In this document: in pieces, positions 31,516 to 42,404 of the stretch
How positions within the stretch are numbered: the first letter of the stretch is position 1
Layout of the letters: every line of letters begins with the position of its first letter
DNA from: Dugong dugon
Taxonomy: Eukaryota > Chordata > Mammalia > Sirenia > Dugongidae
Direction: 5' to 3'
DNA: 64,000 bases
Assembly (NCBI GenBank): GCA_030035585.1
Contig: CM057471.1
Location: 92,443,819 to 92,507,818 of the forward strand
The notes under the pieces: generated by a model
Told to the model about the DNA's origin: nothing
Databases searched by the model: none
The model's input: the letters and a program-made list of their open reading frames with translations, nothing else
Translations under genes and position numbers: made by a program

Positions 31516-32828
31516 TGCTTACCTGGCCAACCAACTGGAAAAGATCCATATCTGTGCCCATTCCAAAGAAGTTGATCCAACAGAATGAGGAAATTATCAA
31601 ACAATATCATTAATATCACACTCAAGTAAAATTTTGCTGAAAATAATTCAAAAATGATTGTCACAGTACATCAACAGGGAAATGCCAGAAATTCAAGCTG
31701 GATTCAAAGCGGACGTGGAATAAGGGATATTGTTGCTGATGTTAGATGGATCTTGGCTGAAAGCAGAGAAAACCAGAAAAATCTTTACCTATGTTTTATT
31801 GACTATGCAAAGGCTTTCAACTGTGTGGATCATAACAAATTAGGATAACATTGCAAAGAATGGGAATTAAAGAACACTTAATTGTGCTCATGCAGAACCT
31901 GTACATAGACGAAGAAGCAGTCATTCAAACAGAACAAGGGGCTACCTCATGGTTTAAAATCAGGAAAGGTGTGTGTCAGAGTTGTATCCTTTCACCATAC
32001 TTATTCAATCTATATGCTGAGCAAATAATCAGAGAAGGTGGATTATATGAAGAAGAACGTGGCATTAAGATTGGAGGAAGACTGTTTAACAACCTTCAAT
32101 ATGCAGATGATGCAACTTTGCTTGCTCAAAGTAAAGGGCTCTTGAAGCACTTGCTGATGAAGATCAAAGATCACAGCCTTCAGTATGGATTACACCTGAA
32201 CATAAAGAAAACAAAAATCCTCACAACTGGACCAATAAGCAGCATCATGATAAACAGAGAAAATATTAAAGTTGTCAAGGATTTCATTTTATTTGGATCC
32301 ACAATCAACATACATGGAAACAGCAGTTACAAAGTCAAGACATTGCATTGAGCAAATCTCCTGCAAAAGACTTCTTTCAAGCATTAAAAAGCAAAGATAC
32401 CACTTTGAGGACTAAGGTGGGCCTGACCCAAGCCATAATTCAAAGGCATCAATTCTTCGGTCTTCCTTTGAATTATGGTGTTGGCAAAGAATTTTAAATA
32501 TACCATAGACTGCCAGAAGAACAAACAAATCTGTCTTAGAAGAAGTACAGCCAGAATGCTCCTTAGAAGTGAGGATGGCAAAACTTTGTCTCATGTACTT
32601 TGGACATGTTATCAGGAGGGACCAGTCCCTGGTGAAGGAATCATGCTTGGTAAGTTAGAGGGCCAGGGAAAAAGAGGCATACCCTCAACAAGATAGTGGC
32701 AGTGGCTGCAACAATGGACTCAGACATAGCAACGATTGTGAGGATGGCACAGGACTGGACAGGATTTTGTTCTGTTGTACACAGGGTTGCTATGAGTCGG
32801 AACCTACTCGACAGCACCAAACAACAGC
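31516..32828 (+). mobile_element. RTE LINE copy, 5'-truncated (about 1.3 kb)
   Basis: It runs from the RT fingers ('acctggccaaccaactggaa') to the 3' end ('gttgctatgagtcgg', 'cagcaccaaacaacagc'). AATTGAGGCT is repeated exactly at 31,506-31,515 and 32,829-32,838, a 10-bp target duplication, so both ends are defined. Frames are broken between pieces. Confidence 0.93.
31654..32351 (+). pseudogene. RTE reverse transcriptase remnant with intact A and C boxes
   Basis: Two consecutive open pieces (31,654-31,848 and 31,851-32,351) carry motif A Phe-Ile-Asp-Tyr-Ala-Lys-Ala-Phe (from 31,795) and motif C Tyr-Ala-Asp-Asp (32,100-32,111), separated by one frameshift near 31,848. The 166-codon second piece is the longest uninterrupted RTE frame in the window. 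The endonuclease is absent, so it cannot be autonomous. Confidence 0.85.
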
Positions 32829-32942
32829 AATTGAGGCTCAGAGGTAGGAGGTCATTAAGATCATCCAATTATTTGTTTGGTTATCTGGACTACATTGGTG
32901 AAAGAAGGGACACAGAAAAACAGAAGCATTTAAGAGATATTA

Positions 32943-33153
32943 AACCTGTTGCAGTCAAGTAGATTCTGACTCATGGTGACTTTATGTGTGTCAGAGTAGA
33001 ACTGTGTTCCATAGGGTTTTTGATGGCTGATTTTTCAGAAGTAGAAGTAGAATGCCGGGCCTTTCTTTTGAAGTGCTTCTGTGTGGACTCGAACCTCCAA
33101 CCTTTTGGTTAGCAGGTGAGTGCATTAACTATTTCCACTACCCAGGGACTCTG
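32943..33153 (-). mobile_element. AfroSINE
   Basis: Antisense, 'gaagtgcttctgtgtggactcgaacc' subfamily. Flanked by AGAGATATTA (32,933-32,942) and AGAGATATTTA (33,154-33,164). Confidence 0.9.
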
Positions 33154-33179
33154 AGAGATATTTAGGAATTGTAATAGCA

Positions 33180-33760
33180 TTGAGTGAATGTCTGGTTGTG
33201 AGCTGAAGAATTCGGCAGTGAGGGAGAGGGAAGATTTAAAGACGTTGCTTGGGTCTTTAGTGTTAGCACCCATCCAAATGGAAGGCGTTCACTTTAAAGG
33301 AGGACAAACGTATCTTCAGAGAAAGATTGTAAGTCCAGTTCTGGGTCTGTTGAGTTTTGGATGTCTTCGTAAATCCAAGACAATGCATTTCACAGGAGGA
33401 AACTCACAGTGTAGAGCCACAAAACTTTAGTGAAGAAAATATTTCCAAGGGAAGTTATCATCATTCAGAGCTTCTGTGAGGCCAAGTGAGATAAAGATGG
33501 AAAAGTGTCTGCTAGAATTAGCTATAAGGAAGTTGTTGATGTTCTTGGCAAGAGATGTTCCAATGGAGTAGTGGGGTTAAAAGCCAGACTGCAGTGGGCT
33601 GCAAAATGAGTGAAGATGAGGAAGTATAAAAAGTGAACACAAACAACTATCCATGAGTCTGGGGCAGTCAAGGAGAGAGTAGAAGTAGAGCAGTACTTGC
33701 AGGGGAAAAATATAGAGATTGGGTTTTATTTGATGTGAGAGAGAGTTGACCATGTTCAAA
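33180..33760 (-). mobile_element. L2 LINE fragment
   Basis: 'gagagggaagatttaaag', 'aggccaagtgagataaagatgg' and 'gatgttccaatggagtagtggggttaaaagccagactgcag' follow antisense L2 pol. Ancient, no open frame. Confidence 0.6.
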
Positions 33761-33889
33761 GTACTGATGATAAGAGGCCAATTTTTCTACTGAGGTAATT
33801 TTTTCTCTTTCTGGTTCCTGACTTCTGTGAAAAGGTTTGTGTTGTTCCTGGGAATCACTGAGCAGACCTTTTAGGAACATGAGAATTAC

Positions 33890-34553
33890 CTCTTGCTAAT
33901 CCATTATCAACTCACTCTTACTAACTAGCTCTTGTTATCAGCTCAGAAGCCAGCATTCCCCTTGGACTACTTTCCAGATGCTCACATTTAAAAAAGGTAT
34001 CTCTCAAATTTGTTGACGGGGCTAAAGAAAGTCAAACCAATTTTCTCACATTTCAAACTGGCCTGTGTGTAAGTTCCAAGTGGGAAATTAACATTTTAGA
34101 GAAATTTTTAAAGCTTTTAAGAAATCATTATTTATGATTAATATTAATCACACATTTAGTAACTGACTTCCCTTTATATTTATCCAATTATTATTTACTG
34201 ATTACCTATTATATAGAAGTGCTTGGCATTAAACACCTAAAGATGTTTAAGTGAAAGTCTTGATTTTTAAGTATTGTATATTTCGGAGATAAATTTTGGG
34301 GATTTATGATGATTTTCTACATTTTTGGTACAATATTCTCTGCTATATGTCAAAGCAGTGTTCTTTAAGGTATAGCTGAAACTTCTTTGACACCTTAAGT
34401 CCAAATTTCCTTTCAATTTCTTTGAAATAGGCCCTATTGTGTGATTCTTTGTAGGAAAAAGTGTCCTGTGTCTGATTGTAGAAGCTGAAAGAGCCATATA
34501 TCTTCTCTCACTAACCACTGGCAGCTGAGATGCAGGCGGCTGACCCAGAATCA
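33890..34553. other. Unassigned sequence
   Basis: AT-rich, no family recognised. The 83-codon minus frame at 34,267-34,518 has no domain I can name. Confidence 0.4.
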
Positions 34554-34568
34554 GGCAATGGGTTCTCT

Positions 34569-34765
34569 CAGCAAGGACAGCACATCTTTTTTTTTTTTTT
34601 TAATCATTGTGCTTTAAGTGAAAGCTTAGAATTCAAGTTAGTCTCTCATACAAAAATTTATACATACATTGTTTTGTGACCCTAGTTGCTCTCGCTATAC
34701 TGTGATAACACACTCTTCCTTTCTACCCAGGATTTCCTGTGTCCATTCAACCAGCTCCTGACCCA
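34569..34765 (-). mobile_element. L1 3' UTR, 5'-truncated
   Basis: Starts with a T run (A tail in sense) and has 'attcaagttagtctctcatac', 'ttatacatacattgttttgtg'. Flanked by AGGACAGCACATCTT (34,554-34,568) and AGGACAGGACATCTT (34,766-34,780), a 15-bp duplication with one change. Confidence 0.85.
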
Positions 34766-34789
34766 GGACAGGACATCTTAAGGAAAACC

Positions 34790-34998
34790 AGTAAACCAGT
34801 GTTGCTGTTGAGTCGAATCTGACTCATGGTAACCTCATGTGTGTCAGAATAGAACTGTGATCCATAGGAGTTTTAATGATTGATTTTTTGAAAATAGATT
34901 GCCAGGCTTTTCTTCTGATGGTGACTCTGGGTGAGCTCCAACCTCCGACCTTTCGGTTAGCAGCTGAGTGCGTTAACTATTGGCACCACCTAGTGACT
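34790..34998 (-). mobile_element. AfroSINE
   Basis: Antisense: 'gttgagtcgaatctgactca', 'gtgtgtcagaatagaactgtg', 'cctttcggttagcagctgag' and 'ggcaccacctagtgac'. It adjoins a small sense SINE fragment, 'cattgaaaaccctatggagc' (35,003-35,034). Confidence 0.88.
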
Positions 34999-35035
34999 AC
35001 AACCATTGAAAACCCTATGGAGCACAGTTCTACAT

Positions 35036-35412
35036 CTTGAGGGAGTGGTGCAAAAATTCCAGGGCTTTGAGAATTCCTCTTGGTGGTGGCAGCCTTGCTG
35101 AGTACTCAGTGGCCATGGTGTCCATGGCACCGACCCAACCAGGCTGCTCCTGGGGGCCAATCTTGGCCGTGTTCTCAGCTGCTCAGCCTCCACCGGTTCC
35201 TGTCTTCTCTGAATCTGTCTCCTATAGATTCACCAAGCCCTCTGAGAGTCTTCTAAGAAATTCCTCTTCTGCTTGGGCTAGTCAGAGGCAGCTTCTGTTG
35301 TTTGTCATCAAGAACTCTGACTGATTCAGAGGGTCACAGGAAATTGACTAACAAAAACATTTATATTCAGCTAACATTTGGGGACTACACATGTTAAATG
35401 CTTTCAATAAAT
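35036..35412 (+). mobile_element. Probable old LTR-like repeat
   Basis: The end 'tgggctagtcagaggcagc', 'tctgttgtttgtcatcaaga', 'ctctgactgattcag' resembles the 3' end of a common mammalian interspersed repeat that I recall but cannot name. The same type may occur at about 47,850-48,260. A 95-codon open frame here has no domain. Confidence 0.35.
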
Positions 35413-35600
35413 GATGTCCCTGGTGGCACAGCACTTAAGGGCTTGGCTGTTAACTGAAATGTCGGTGGTTCCTGCTCTGTGGGAGAAGGATGTGGCAGTC
35501 TGTTTCTGTAAAGATGTATAGCCTTGGAAATCCTCTGGGGCAGTTCTAGTCTGTCCTATAGGGTTGCTATGAGTTGGAATTGACTCAGCAGCATTTTTTT
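35413..35600 (+). mobile_element. AfroSINE, long form
   Basis: 'tccctggtggcacagcac', 'gagaaggatgtggcagtctg', 'ggttgctatgagttggaatt'. Tail with a T run. Confidence 0.88.
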
Positions 35601-35764
35601 CTTTTAAATCCTCAAACATGGTGAGGCAGGCATATTGTTCTGTTCTTTCAAGGGTCATCTTAAGGGCCTCTTCTTCTGTGAAGGCTTTTCTGACATCCTT
35701 TTCTTTCTACAAGTAGACTTGATTTTTTCTTTCCTTGTGTCTATTCTATGTCCTACAAAGAAGA

Positions 35765-35941
35765 GACCAAAAAAAAAAAAAAAAACCAAACCCATTGCTA
35801 TCAAGTTGATTCCAACTCATTGCGACCTCATAAGACAGAGTAGAACTTCCCCATAGGGTTTCCAAGGAGCAGCTGGTAGCTTGGAACTGCCAACCTTTTG
35901 GTTGGTAGCTGAGCTGTTAAGCACTGCACCACCAAGCCTCC
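35765..35941 (-). mobile_element. AfroSINE
   Basis: Antisense. The left A run is the complement of the T-rich tail. 'cccattgctatcaagttgat', 'gtagaacttccccatagg', head 'gcactgcaccaccaagc'. Confidence 0.9.
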
Positions 35942-35979
35942 ATAGAGAGGAGAGAATGTGTATATATCTGTGCCTGTCC

Positions 35980-36062
35980 AAGAAACCCTATGGGGCAGCT
36001 CTACTCATAGAGTTGCTATGAGTAGAGACTGATTCAGTGGCAATGGGTTTGGTTTTTTTTTT
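35980..36062 (+). mobile_element. AfroSINE 3' part
   Basis: 'gaaaccctatggggcagctc', 'gttgctatgag', 'ggcaatgggtttgg' then a T run. The tRNA-like head is missing. Confidence 0.85.
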
Positions 36063-36071
36063 GGGGGGTAC

Positions 36072-36629
36072 TGTCTTAGGCTGGGTTCTCTAGAGAAGCA
36101 AAACCAGTAAAGCATACATATATGTAGAGAGATTTATATCCAGGAAATGACTCATGGGATTGCAGAGGCTGGAAGGTCCCAATTCTGTGGGTCAGGATAG
36201 AGGCTTCTCCTGATTTACGTAGCTGGAGGGGCTGGTGAACCCAAGACTGGCAGTGAGAGAGCAGGCTTTTGCTCACAGGTTGCGAAGATCGATGAATCCC
36301 ACGATTGTCAAGCAAGACCACAGGTAAGCTACTAGCTCAAGTCCCAAGAACTAGAGGTTTGAGGAACAGGAGCCAGCTACAGGATCCAGAGTGGGCAAAA
36401 GCCCATGAGCCTTGCCAGAAAGTCTACTCATATTCGATGCAGGCCATGCCCCCAAGGAAACTCCCTTTCAACTGATAGGCTACTCACACCAGATCCCATC
36501 ATGGAGGTGATCACATTATATCAAATCTCATCATGGAAATTATCACATCATATGACTGCCAAACTACATCGTTTTAAACCACTGAGAATCATGGCCTAGC
36601 CAAGTTGTCATACAACCTTAACTATCACA
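36072..36629 (-). mobile_element. Solo ERVL LTR (558 bp)
   Basis: TG...CA bounded: top strand starts TGTCTTAGGCTGGG and ends AACTATCACA. It aligns in reverse with the 5' LTR at 29,599 ('gcccatgagccttgccagaa', 'cacatcatatgactgcc', 'gcctagccaagttg'). Flanking 5-mers GGTAC and GATAT differ at two positions, so the target duplication is not convincing. Confidence 0.85.
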
Positions 36630-36644
36630 GATATCTATTCAAGA

Positions 36645-36836
36645 AACAAACCAGTTGCTGTCGAATCAACTCCAACTCATGGCGACCCCTTATGTGTCAG
36701 AGTAGAACTGTTCCATAGGGTTTTCAAGGCTATGATCTTTCAGAAACAGATCACCAGGCACCTCTGGGTGGATTCGAACTACCAGCCTTTCGTTTAGTAG
36801 TTCAGTGGTTAATTGCATGTGCCACCCAGAGACTCC
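36645..36836 (-). mobile_element. AfroSINE
   Basis: Antisense, 'cacctctgggtggattcgaac' subfamily, between the solo LTR and the CTATAC minisatellite. Confidence 0.9.
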
Positions 36837-36950
36837 ACCTATACTTATACCTGTAAGTATATGTATACCTCTACCTATACCTGTATCTATACCTATACCC
36901 ATAGCTATACCTATACTTCTACCCATACCCATACCATACATGTATCTCAG
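36837..36950 (+). repeat. CTATAC/CTGTAT microsatellite
   Basis: Irregular CTATAC, CTATACC and CTGTATCTATAC units. The same motif resumes at 37,211-37,270, on the far side of a G-rich segment. Confidence 0.9.
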
Positions 36951-36955
36951 AGATG

Positions 36956-37215
36956 TAGTGAAGGTAATGAGCACCGAGGGGTAGTCTCTAAGTTTGTGCC
37001 CCCCAAGCCCCCTGCCAGCCTTGTTGATGGGGGGTAAGGGGGTGATTTGTTGATGGGGTGAAAGGGGGGGTAATTTTTCGATGGAAGGGTGGTGTGGTGA
37101 TTTGCTGGCCGGCCTTGTAGACTGGGAGGAGTGTGGTGATTAGCCTACCAGCCCCTTCTGGTGCCCTTTGAACTTGCTCTCAGGGGCAAATGCCTCTCTC
37201 TGCTCCCCTTCACTA
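36956..37215 (+). repeat. G-rich module inside the CTATAC repeat
   Basis: Bounded by the inverted 9-mers TAGTGAAGG (36,956-36,964) and CCTTCACTA (37,207-37,215). It holds about four degenerate 30-35 bp units around 'gttgatgggggg...tgattt' (37,021-37,145) and G runs of 6, 5, 4 and 7 (37,029-37,070). The origin is not recognised: it could be a small inverted-repeat DNA element or simple-sequence drift. Confidence 0.5.
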
Positions 37216-37254
37216 TACCTCTGCTATACCTATACCTGTGTCTATACATAAACC

Positions 37255-37380
37255 TGTATCTATATCTATAAAATATATTTATGTATGTAGATATATTTTT
37301 TTTGTATATATTTTCTGTCTTTCTAATCTATGTATCTATCTATTTATCTATCATCTATCTATCTGTCTATTTTACTTCCA
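37255..37380 (+). repeat. TATA / CTAT microsatellite
   Basis: TATCTATATCTATAAAATAT followed by CTATCTATCTATTTATC-type units. Confidence 0.9.
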
Positions 37381-37715
37381 TACCACTTATTAAGCTCTTA
37401 CTATGTGTCAAACAGGAGCCCTAGTGGCGCAGTGGTTAAGAGCTTGGCCGCTAACCAAAAGGTTGGTAGTCTGTCTTACAGGGTCGCTATGAGTCAGAAT
37501 CGACTTGATGGCAGTGGGTTTGGTTTTGATTTGGTTTATGTGTCAAACACAGTGTTAAGCCGTTTACTCAATTATCCCACGCCATTCTCACTAGAACTCT
37601 GTGAATTAGGTTTATTATCTTTGTATTACAAAAGAGGAAATGAGTACAACTCAAGGAAGGTTAAACAACTCTTTCAAGACTTGTCTATGAGTTGCAGACC
37701 TGGGATTTGACACGT
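37381..37715 (-). mobile_element. MIR SINE split by an AfroSINE
   Basis: 'cttattaagctcttactatgtgtcaaaca' is continued at 37,537 by 'acagtgttaagccgtttactc', 'ctctgtgaattaggtttatt', 'gttgcagacctgggatttgac'. Antisense MIR. Confidence 0.7.
37415..37536 (+). mobile_element. AfroSINE with an internal deletion
   Basis: Perfect 13-bp duplication TATGTGTCAAACA at 37,402-37,414 and 37,537-37,549. The copy goes from 'ccaaaaggttggtag' straight to 'tctgtcttacagggtcgc', missing about 45 bp including box B. Confidence 0.92.
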
Positions 37716-37976
37716 TTTGTTTTGTTATGTTTTATTTTGAATTCCAATGTCTCAGCTTTTAAACAAAACAGTAGACAGAACTATTCTGCTTTTAAACAAA
37801 ATAGTAGACAGATATGCTTTCTTGCACTTGTATGTTTAAAGCTTCCCTCTTGTACTGGACTTACAAAGAGTATGTATTTCACTTGTATTTTTTTTTTCTC
37901 AATTGCTTAAGAGAGCAGGCAAATCTGTATTACTTACGTCACGTTACTCATCTTCTGTCCATGGCAGACATCACTA

Positions 37977-38175
37977 AAAAAACACATTGCTGTTGAGTTG
38001 ATTCTGACTCATAGTAACCTTAGAGGACAGAGTAGGACTGCCGCACAAGGTTTCCAAGGTTGTAATCTTTACGGAAGCAGACTGCTACTTCTTTCTCCCA
38101 TGGAGCAGCTGGTGGGTTCGAACTGCCGATGTTTTGGTTAGCAGCCGAGCGCTTAACCACTGTGGCACGAGGCTC
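37977..38175 (-). mobile_element. AfroSINE, long form
   Basis: Antisense. CAGACATCACTA is repeated exactly at 37,965-37,976 and 38,176-38,187. Body 'gcagactgctacttctttctcc'. Confidence 0.92.
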
Positions 38176-38279
38176 CAGACATCACTAGTCAGTAATTATA
38201 CTCTGTCCCACAGAGCCATCTCAATAATCCCTTCCCCAGGTCTGCAGGAAGTAACCCCTAATCAGTTAGAGTTGAATTC

Positions 38280-38545
38280 TGTTTGCCATTCCTGGCCTAG
38301 AACAATGCCTCTCACACAAATGTGCTTAGCAAATTGTTACTGTGTTGTCATTTTCTTCATTTTACAGATGAAGAAATACTAATTAGAGAATTAAGCAAGA
38401 AGCCATTAACCTGGGGATCATATTAGTGCCCACCTTATTGAATTTTTGTGAGGATTAAATGAATTAATGCACACTAAATTCTTCAAACAGTGTCTTGGCA
38501 CAAGGTAAGTTAGCTATTATTATTATTACTGGTCAAAATCATGCA
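38280..38545 (+). mobile_element. MIR/L2-like old repeats
   Basis: 'cctggcctagaacaatgcctctcac' resembles an L2 or MIR 3' end. 'gcccaccttattgaatttttgtgaggattaaatgaatt' and 'ttattattattactg' follow MIR. Boundaries uncertain. Confidence 0.45.
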
Positions 38546-38955
38546 GGTTGTGTCCAGAATAGGTAAATTCATAGAGACAGAAAGAAGATTGGTAGTTGCC
38601 AGGGAATGGGGAGAGGAAGGAATGGGGCATAACTGCTTAATGGGCATGGGGTTTTCTTTTGGGGTGATAGAAATGTTTTGGAATTAGATAGAGGTGGTGA
38701 TTGCACAATACTGTGAATGTAATAACTGCCACTCAACTGTTGTTCACTTTAAAACAGTTGGAGCCCTGGTAGCGCAGTAGAGCTAAAAGGTCTGCAGTTC
38801 GAATCCACCCGCCGCACCTTGGAAACTCTATGGAGCAGTTCTACTCTGTCCTATAGAGTCGTTATGTGTCGGAATCAACTCAGCGGCAATTTTTTTATGG
38901 GTATTAAAACAGTTAATTTTATGCTATGTGAATGTCACGTCGATAAAAAACAAAA
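38545..38955 (+). mobile_element. Old L1 3' UTR (L1M type), split by an AfroSINE
   Basis: 'cagaataggtaaattcataga', 'ggttgccagggaatgggg' type text, 'ggggtgatagaaatgttttgg' and 'cacaatactgtgaatgtaat'. After the SINE it resumes 'taattttatgctatgtgaatg' and 'gataaaaaacaaaac'. Confidence 0.8.
38760..38903 (+). mobile_element. AfroSINE
   Basis: TTAAAACAGTT is repeated exactly at 38,749-38,759 and 38,904-38,914 (L1 3' UTR sequence). Head 'gagccctggtagcgcagtag', with part of the box A region lost. Confidence 0.92.
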
Positions 38956-39089
38956 CACACAGGTTGTAATGGATAGGGTGGGAATGATTGTCGCCTTAAA
39001 TTTTGCACTGTAAGTGCTTCGCTCACCTCACTCTCGTCTCCGCCTTGGTGATGTAGAATTTGGACCTAAGCTGTTGTCTATAAATAATC

Positions 39090-39156
39090 GTAAAAACCAA
39101 AAAAATACCAAACCCATTGCTATCGAGTCCATTTTGACTCATAGCGACCCTATAAC
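39090..39156 (-). mobile_element. AfroSINE 3' fragment
   Basis: Antisense tail only ('cccattgctatcgagtcc', 'gactcatagcgaccctata'). AAATAATC is repeated at 39,082-39,089 and 39,157-39,164, so it was inserted already 5'-truncated. Confidence 0.88.
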
Positions 39157-39164
39157 AAATAATC

Positions 39165-40130
39165 TTATTTCCACTTTAATGTGTTGCTTTAGATATCCGG
39201 GAAAATTCATCCTCACTGGTGGATAGTTGTGTGTGTGTCCATGTGTTCGTTGATAATTGCAAATGAAAGGGGAATGTCCTCATCTCAGGCAGGAAAACAA
39301 GCACATTTTACAGTTCTTTATAGTTTACAAGACGGTTTTGGTTTTATGGAACAAAGGGATGCAAATAATAGGAATTTGCAGTAGGATGAGTAATCCATCT
39401 GATGTGCATGGTAAACATGACTGACGGGAGGGGTGGATGAGAAGGGAAATCTTGAAATTTCATAGACAAAAAAATTCTCTTCCTGTACTTTGGTCTGTCT
39501 TTACTGACTGCAAAGGAAACTCAAAGACTTTAGACCTGAGTTTATTAAAAGCAAAGTGACACCAGTCTCCTCCTTGGTCTGCAGATAGCTCCACTTGTTC
39601 TCTGGGCTAAGTAGACCTTAGGGTACATTCCTGACTTTGCCATAAGCGTGAGGGAACTGGGAGAGTCCTTGCAAAAACAAAATAAAATCTCAGCTCTTCC
39701 ACTGCTAATCTTTTTGCAGTTTTCTTTATTTATAACCATGTAAATGTGTTGTAGCAACAACCCAATTCATGAGCACAGCTACTTAATCAATACTCAACAG
39801 CTGCCTCTCATTTTAAGACAACTTGACATATAGAATTTGGCTAAAAATTAAGTGGCTAAAGAAGGTTTTAATTATTACACGTTGTTCTGGCATTTGTTTT
39901 AAAGGGATTTTGAGGTGGCTTTGACCCAATTTCTGGGTCTTTGCCAGTGTCAAAGAGGGAAGCCCAGGTATTAGAGCCTCCTTATAGCCTTGGCCCTGAT
40001 GTACCAGTGGAGCAGAGGGGAGGGCTCAAGGGTTACTTATATTGCTTTCAAAACTTTAAAGATATCTTGAAAACCTTTTCAAATCTGCTTTCTTTCGTCA
40101 TGAATTATGACCCTTCTACCACTGCCAGTG
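39165..40130. other. Unassigned sequence
   Basis: No family or exon recognised. Confidence 0.4.
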
Positions 40131-40245
40131 AAGATATAAAGATAAATGGCCCAGTTTCTGCCTCCAGGAGCTAACAGTCTAATAGGGAAGATGATCACAT
40201 AAGAAGTTAACTAAAGCAGGTGATAAGGACACTTCCAAAGTTTGT

Positions 40246-40449
40246 GGAGCCCTTGGGTAGTATGAACAGTTGATTGACCTAGCTACTGACCAAAAGGTTG
40301 GAGTTGAAGTCCACTCAGAGGCACCTCGGAACAAAAGCCTAGAATCTACTTCTGACAAATCAGCCATTAAAAACCCTATGAAGTACAGTTCTACTTTGAC
40401 ACACATGGGGTTGCCATGAGTCAGAGTAGACTCCATGGCAACTGATGAC
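40246..40449 (+). mobile_element. AfroSINE, RTE-leader-rich subfamily
   Basis: 'gcccttgggtag', 'cagaggcacctcgg', 'gaatctacttctgacaaatcagcc', 'gggttgccatgagtcagag', 'ggcaactgatgac'. Confidence 0.85.
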
Positions 40450-40618
40450 TGAAATTTGCGGATAAGTACCAAGGTGAGCAGAGGAGAAAGAATGATTAAT
40501 TACGTTGGGTAGACTGGGGTGGAGCAGTATTAGAGAAAATCAGTGAGGGTTTGAGGGACAAGATGGCATTTCAACTGGACTTTGAAGAATTCCCTTGGAA
40601 AGTGTAGGGAGTAAGAGG

Positions 40619-40630
40619 GTGTGTGCGTGC

Positions 40631-40697
<67 letters not shown>
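40619..40697 (+). repeat. GT microsatellite
   Basis: About 79 bp, starting GTGTGCGTGC and continuing as an almost pure GT run, then GTATGTGTAT. The Thr/His-rich antisense open frames over it are artefacts. Confidence 0.97.
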
Positions 40698-40880
40698 GTG
40701 GGAGCAAGGGTTGGTAGGTGGGGAAGAAACTTTTCCAAAGCAATGGAAAAGGACTCTGAACGCACTTAGTTAAGTTTAGAAAGAGAGAGAAACTTGGTGT
40801 GGTTGGAATGTGGGAGCCAGTTGGAGTGGTAGGTTGGGGAAAGAATTGAGTTGAACAAAGACTTGGAAAGTTTAAATGGC

Positions 40881-41810
40881 CCACTTCTAGTTTGCAAGGA
40901 TAAAAAATGCAGAGAGTAATGCAAAAAGTATGCGAAAAAATTATCTTTTGAGATGCTAAGAGGACAAAGTGTCCTGTTTTCCTAGGAGTATTAGATGATC
41001 TGATCCTAATTTTAGACAGCAGATGTCAGAAAATACACTACTGAGGGCCCGTCACAGAAAGAAATTAAAGAGATAGTACTTTAGTGGTATAAGCAAAAGA
41101 GTCAGCATGGGGTGAAGTGGGTATGAGGCTGGTAACCTTCATTTGTGATCTTACCCAGGACCACTATTTCTTCAGTTTTTATTTCCAGCATTTTCATTTT
41201 GAGATTTATTTTGGTGATTATTTTTATATGTGTATTTACTTCTTTTCATTTTAGGTAAATAATGTTTATGTTTAAATATATTTTCTGCACTCAGAAGGCT
41301 GATTTCATTGGCCTGAGGTTTTTTTTTTTCCTTTGAGAAATGTAATTCCATTTTTGCCAAGAGACTCAGTAGGAAAATTCTACCTTATGGCCAGTTTTAA
41401 GTAATTTGAGTATTCTATATATTAATTAAAATTATATTTGCCAGAATTTAGAAATTGAAATATAATGTGCTGAATAGCTGCCGTTTGTCAATTCAAATTA
41501 GCCCTCCATCTTTCTCGACCCTGCTCTGTGCCCAGCACTGTCTGGGCTTCCTCGCCCTGTGGTTTCTGAGGCACAAGCAGATTGGAAAGAAGCTCAGCTC
41601 CATCTGTCTCTGGCTTTTGGCAACCACCCCCTCTCCTGGCCCTTTAGGCCAGAGGTGGTAAGGGCTCTCTACTGCTGCCAGCTCAGGTGCTTTGCTATCT
41701 TTGGTTGTTTGGTATTGTGTAGTGGAGAATGAACTTTACCCAAAAAGAGGTCTGGCCTTTGTCCCTGGTTCCTGGAAGGTGATCTCTAAACACAGGAGTT
41801 TTCAGAGGGA
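40881..41810. other. Unassigned sequence
   Basis: AT-rich. A short CA-free region without recognisable repeats or exons. Confidence 0.4.
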
Positions 41811-42024
41811 CTGGAGTGCCTTTGTTATTCATGGTGATAGTTTATGTCAACAAGATAACTCAGGATGGGAACTGGCCTTGCTAGAAAGACTAACCTTATG
41901 ATTAGAGCTTTGGAGCTTTGAGCCATGTGATATCAGCCAGACCTCTGGGGAGAGGAGGGGGTGCTGGAGACTGAGTTCAATCACATGCCCATAATTCAAT
42001 CAACCATGCCTACATAATGAAGCC

Positions 42025-42404
42025 TGTCTTAGTGACAGGTGTAACAGAAATACTACACGAGAGTGGCTTTAAAGAACAGGAATTAATTTTCTTGCAGTTC
42101 CGGAGGCTTAAAGTCCAAATCAGGGTCTTGGCCACATTGATTCCTTCCTTGTACATAAGTCTTGGGCGTTCCTTGGTTCCATAGCTTGTAGGTGATCTTC
42201 ACAAGCCGTCTGTTTTGTCCAGTGTCTGTGTCTAATCTGCTCTTTTTATAACTCAGAAGTGATTAGATTTAGAACCCACCCTACTTGGGTATGATTTAAT
42301 TAACGTAACAAAGAAAACCCTATTTCCAAACAGGATTACATCCACAGCAATAGGGGCTAGGATTCCAACACATATTTCGGGGGGACATAATTTAATCTAT
42401 AACA
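42025..42404 (-). mobile_element. MaLR (MLT1-like) LTR
   Basis: Top strand TGTCTTAGTGACAGGTG ... 'cttgcagttccggaggcttaaagtcc', 'caaagaaaaccctatttcc' ... 'ggggggacataatttaatctataaca'. Flanks AAGCC (42,020-42,024) and AAGTC (42,405-42,409) fit a 5-bp duplication with one change. Confidence 0.75.

Larger units (their letters stand above)
40131..40880 (-). mobile_element. L2 LINE fragment with SINE and GT repeat inside
   Basis: 'tgcctccaggagctaacagtctaatagggaag' and 'gacaagatggcatttcaactggactttgaagaattccc' are antisense L2 landmarks. An AfroSINE (40,246-40,449) and a GT microsatellite (40,619-40,697) lie inside. Confidence 0.65.

Noticed and set aside
40540-40884. Thr/His-repeat protein of 114 codons on the minus strand
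   Set aside because: Translation of the GT microsatellite.
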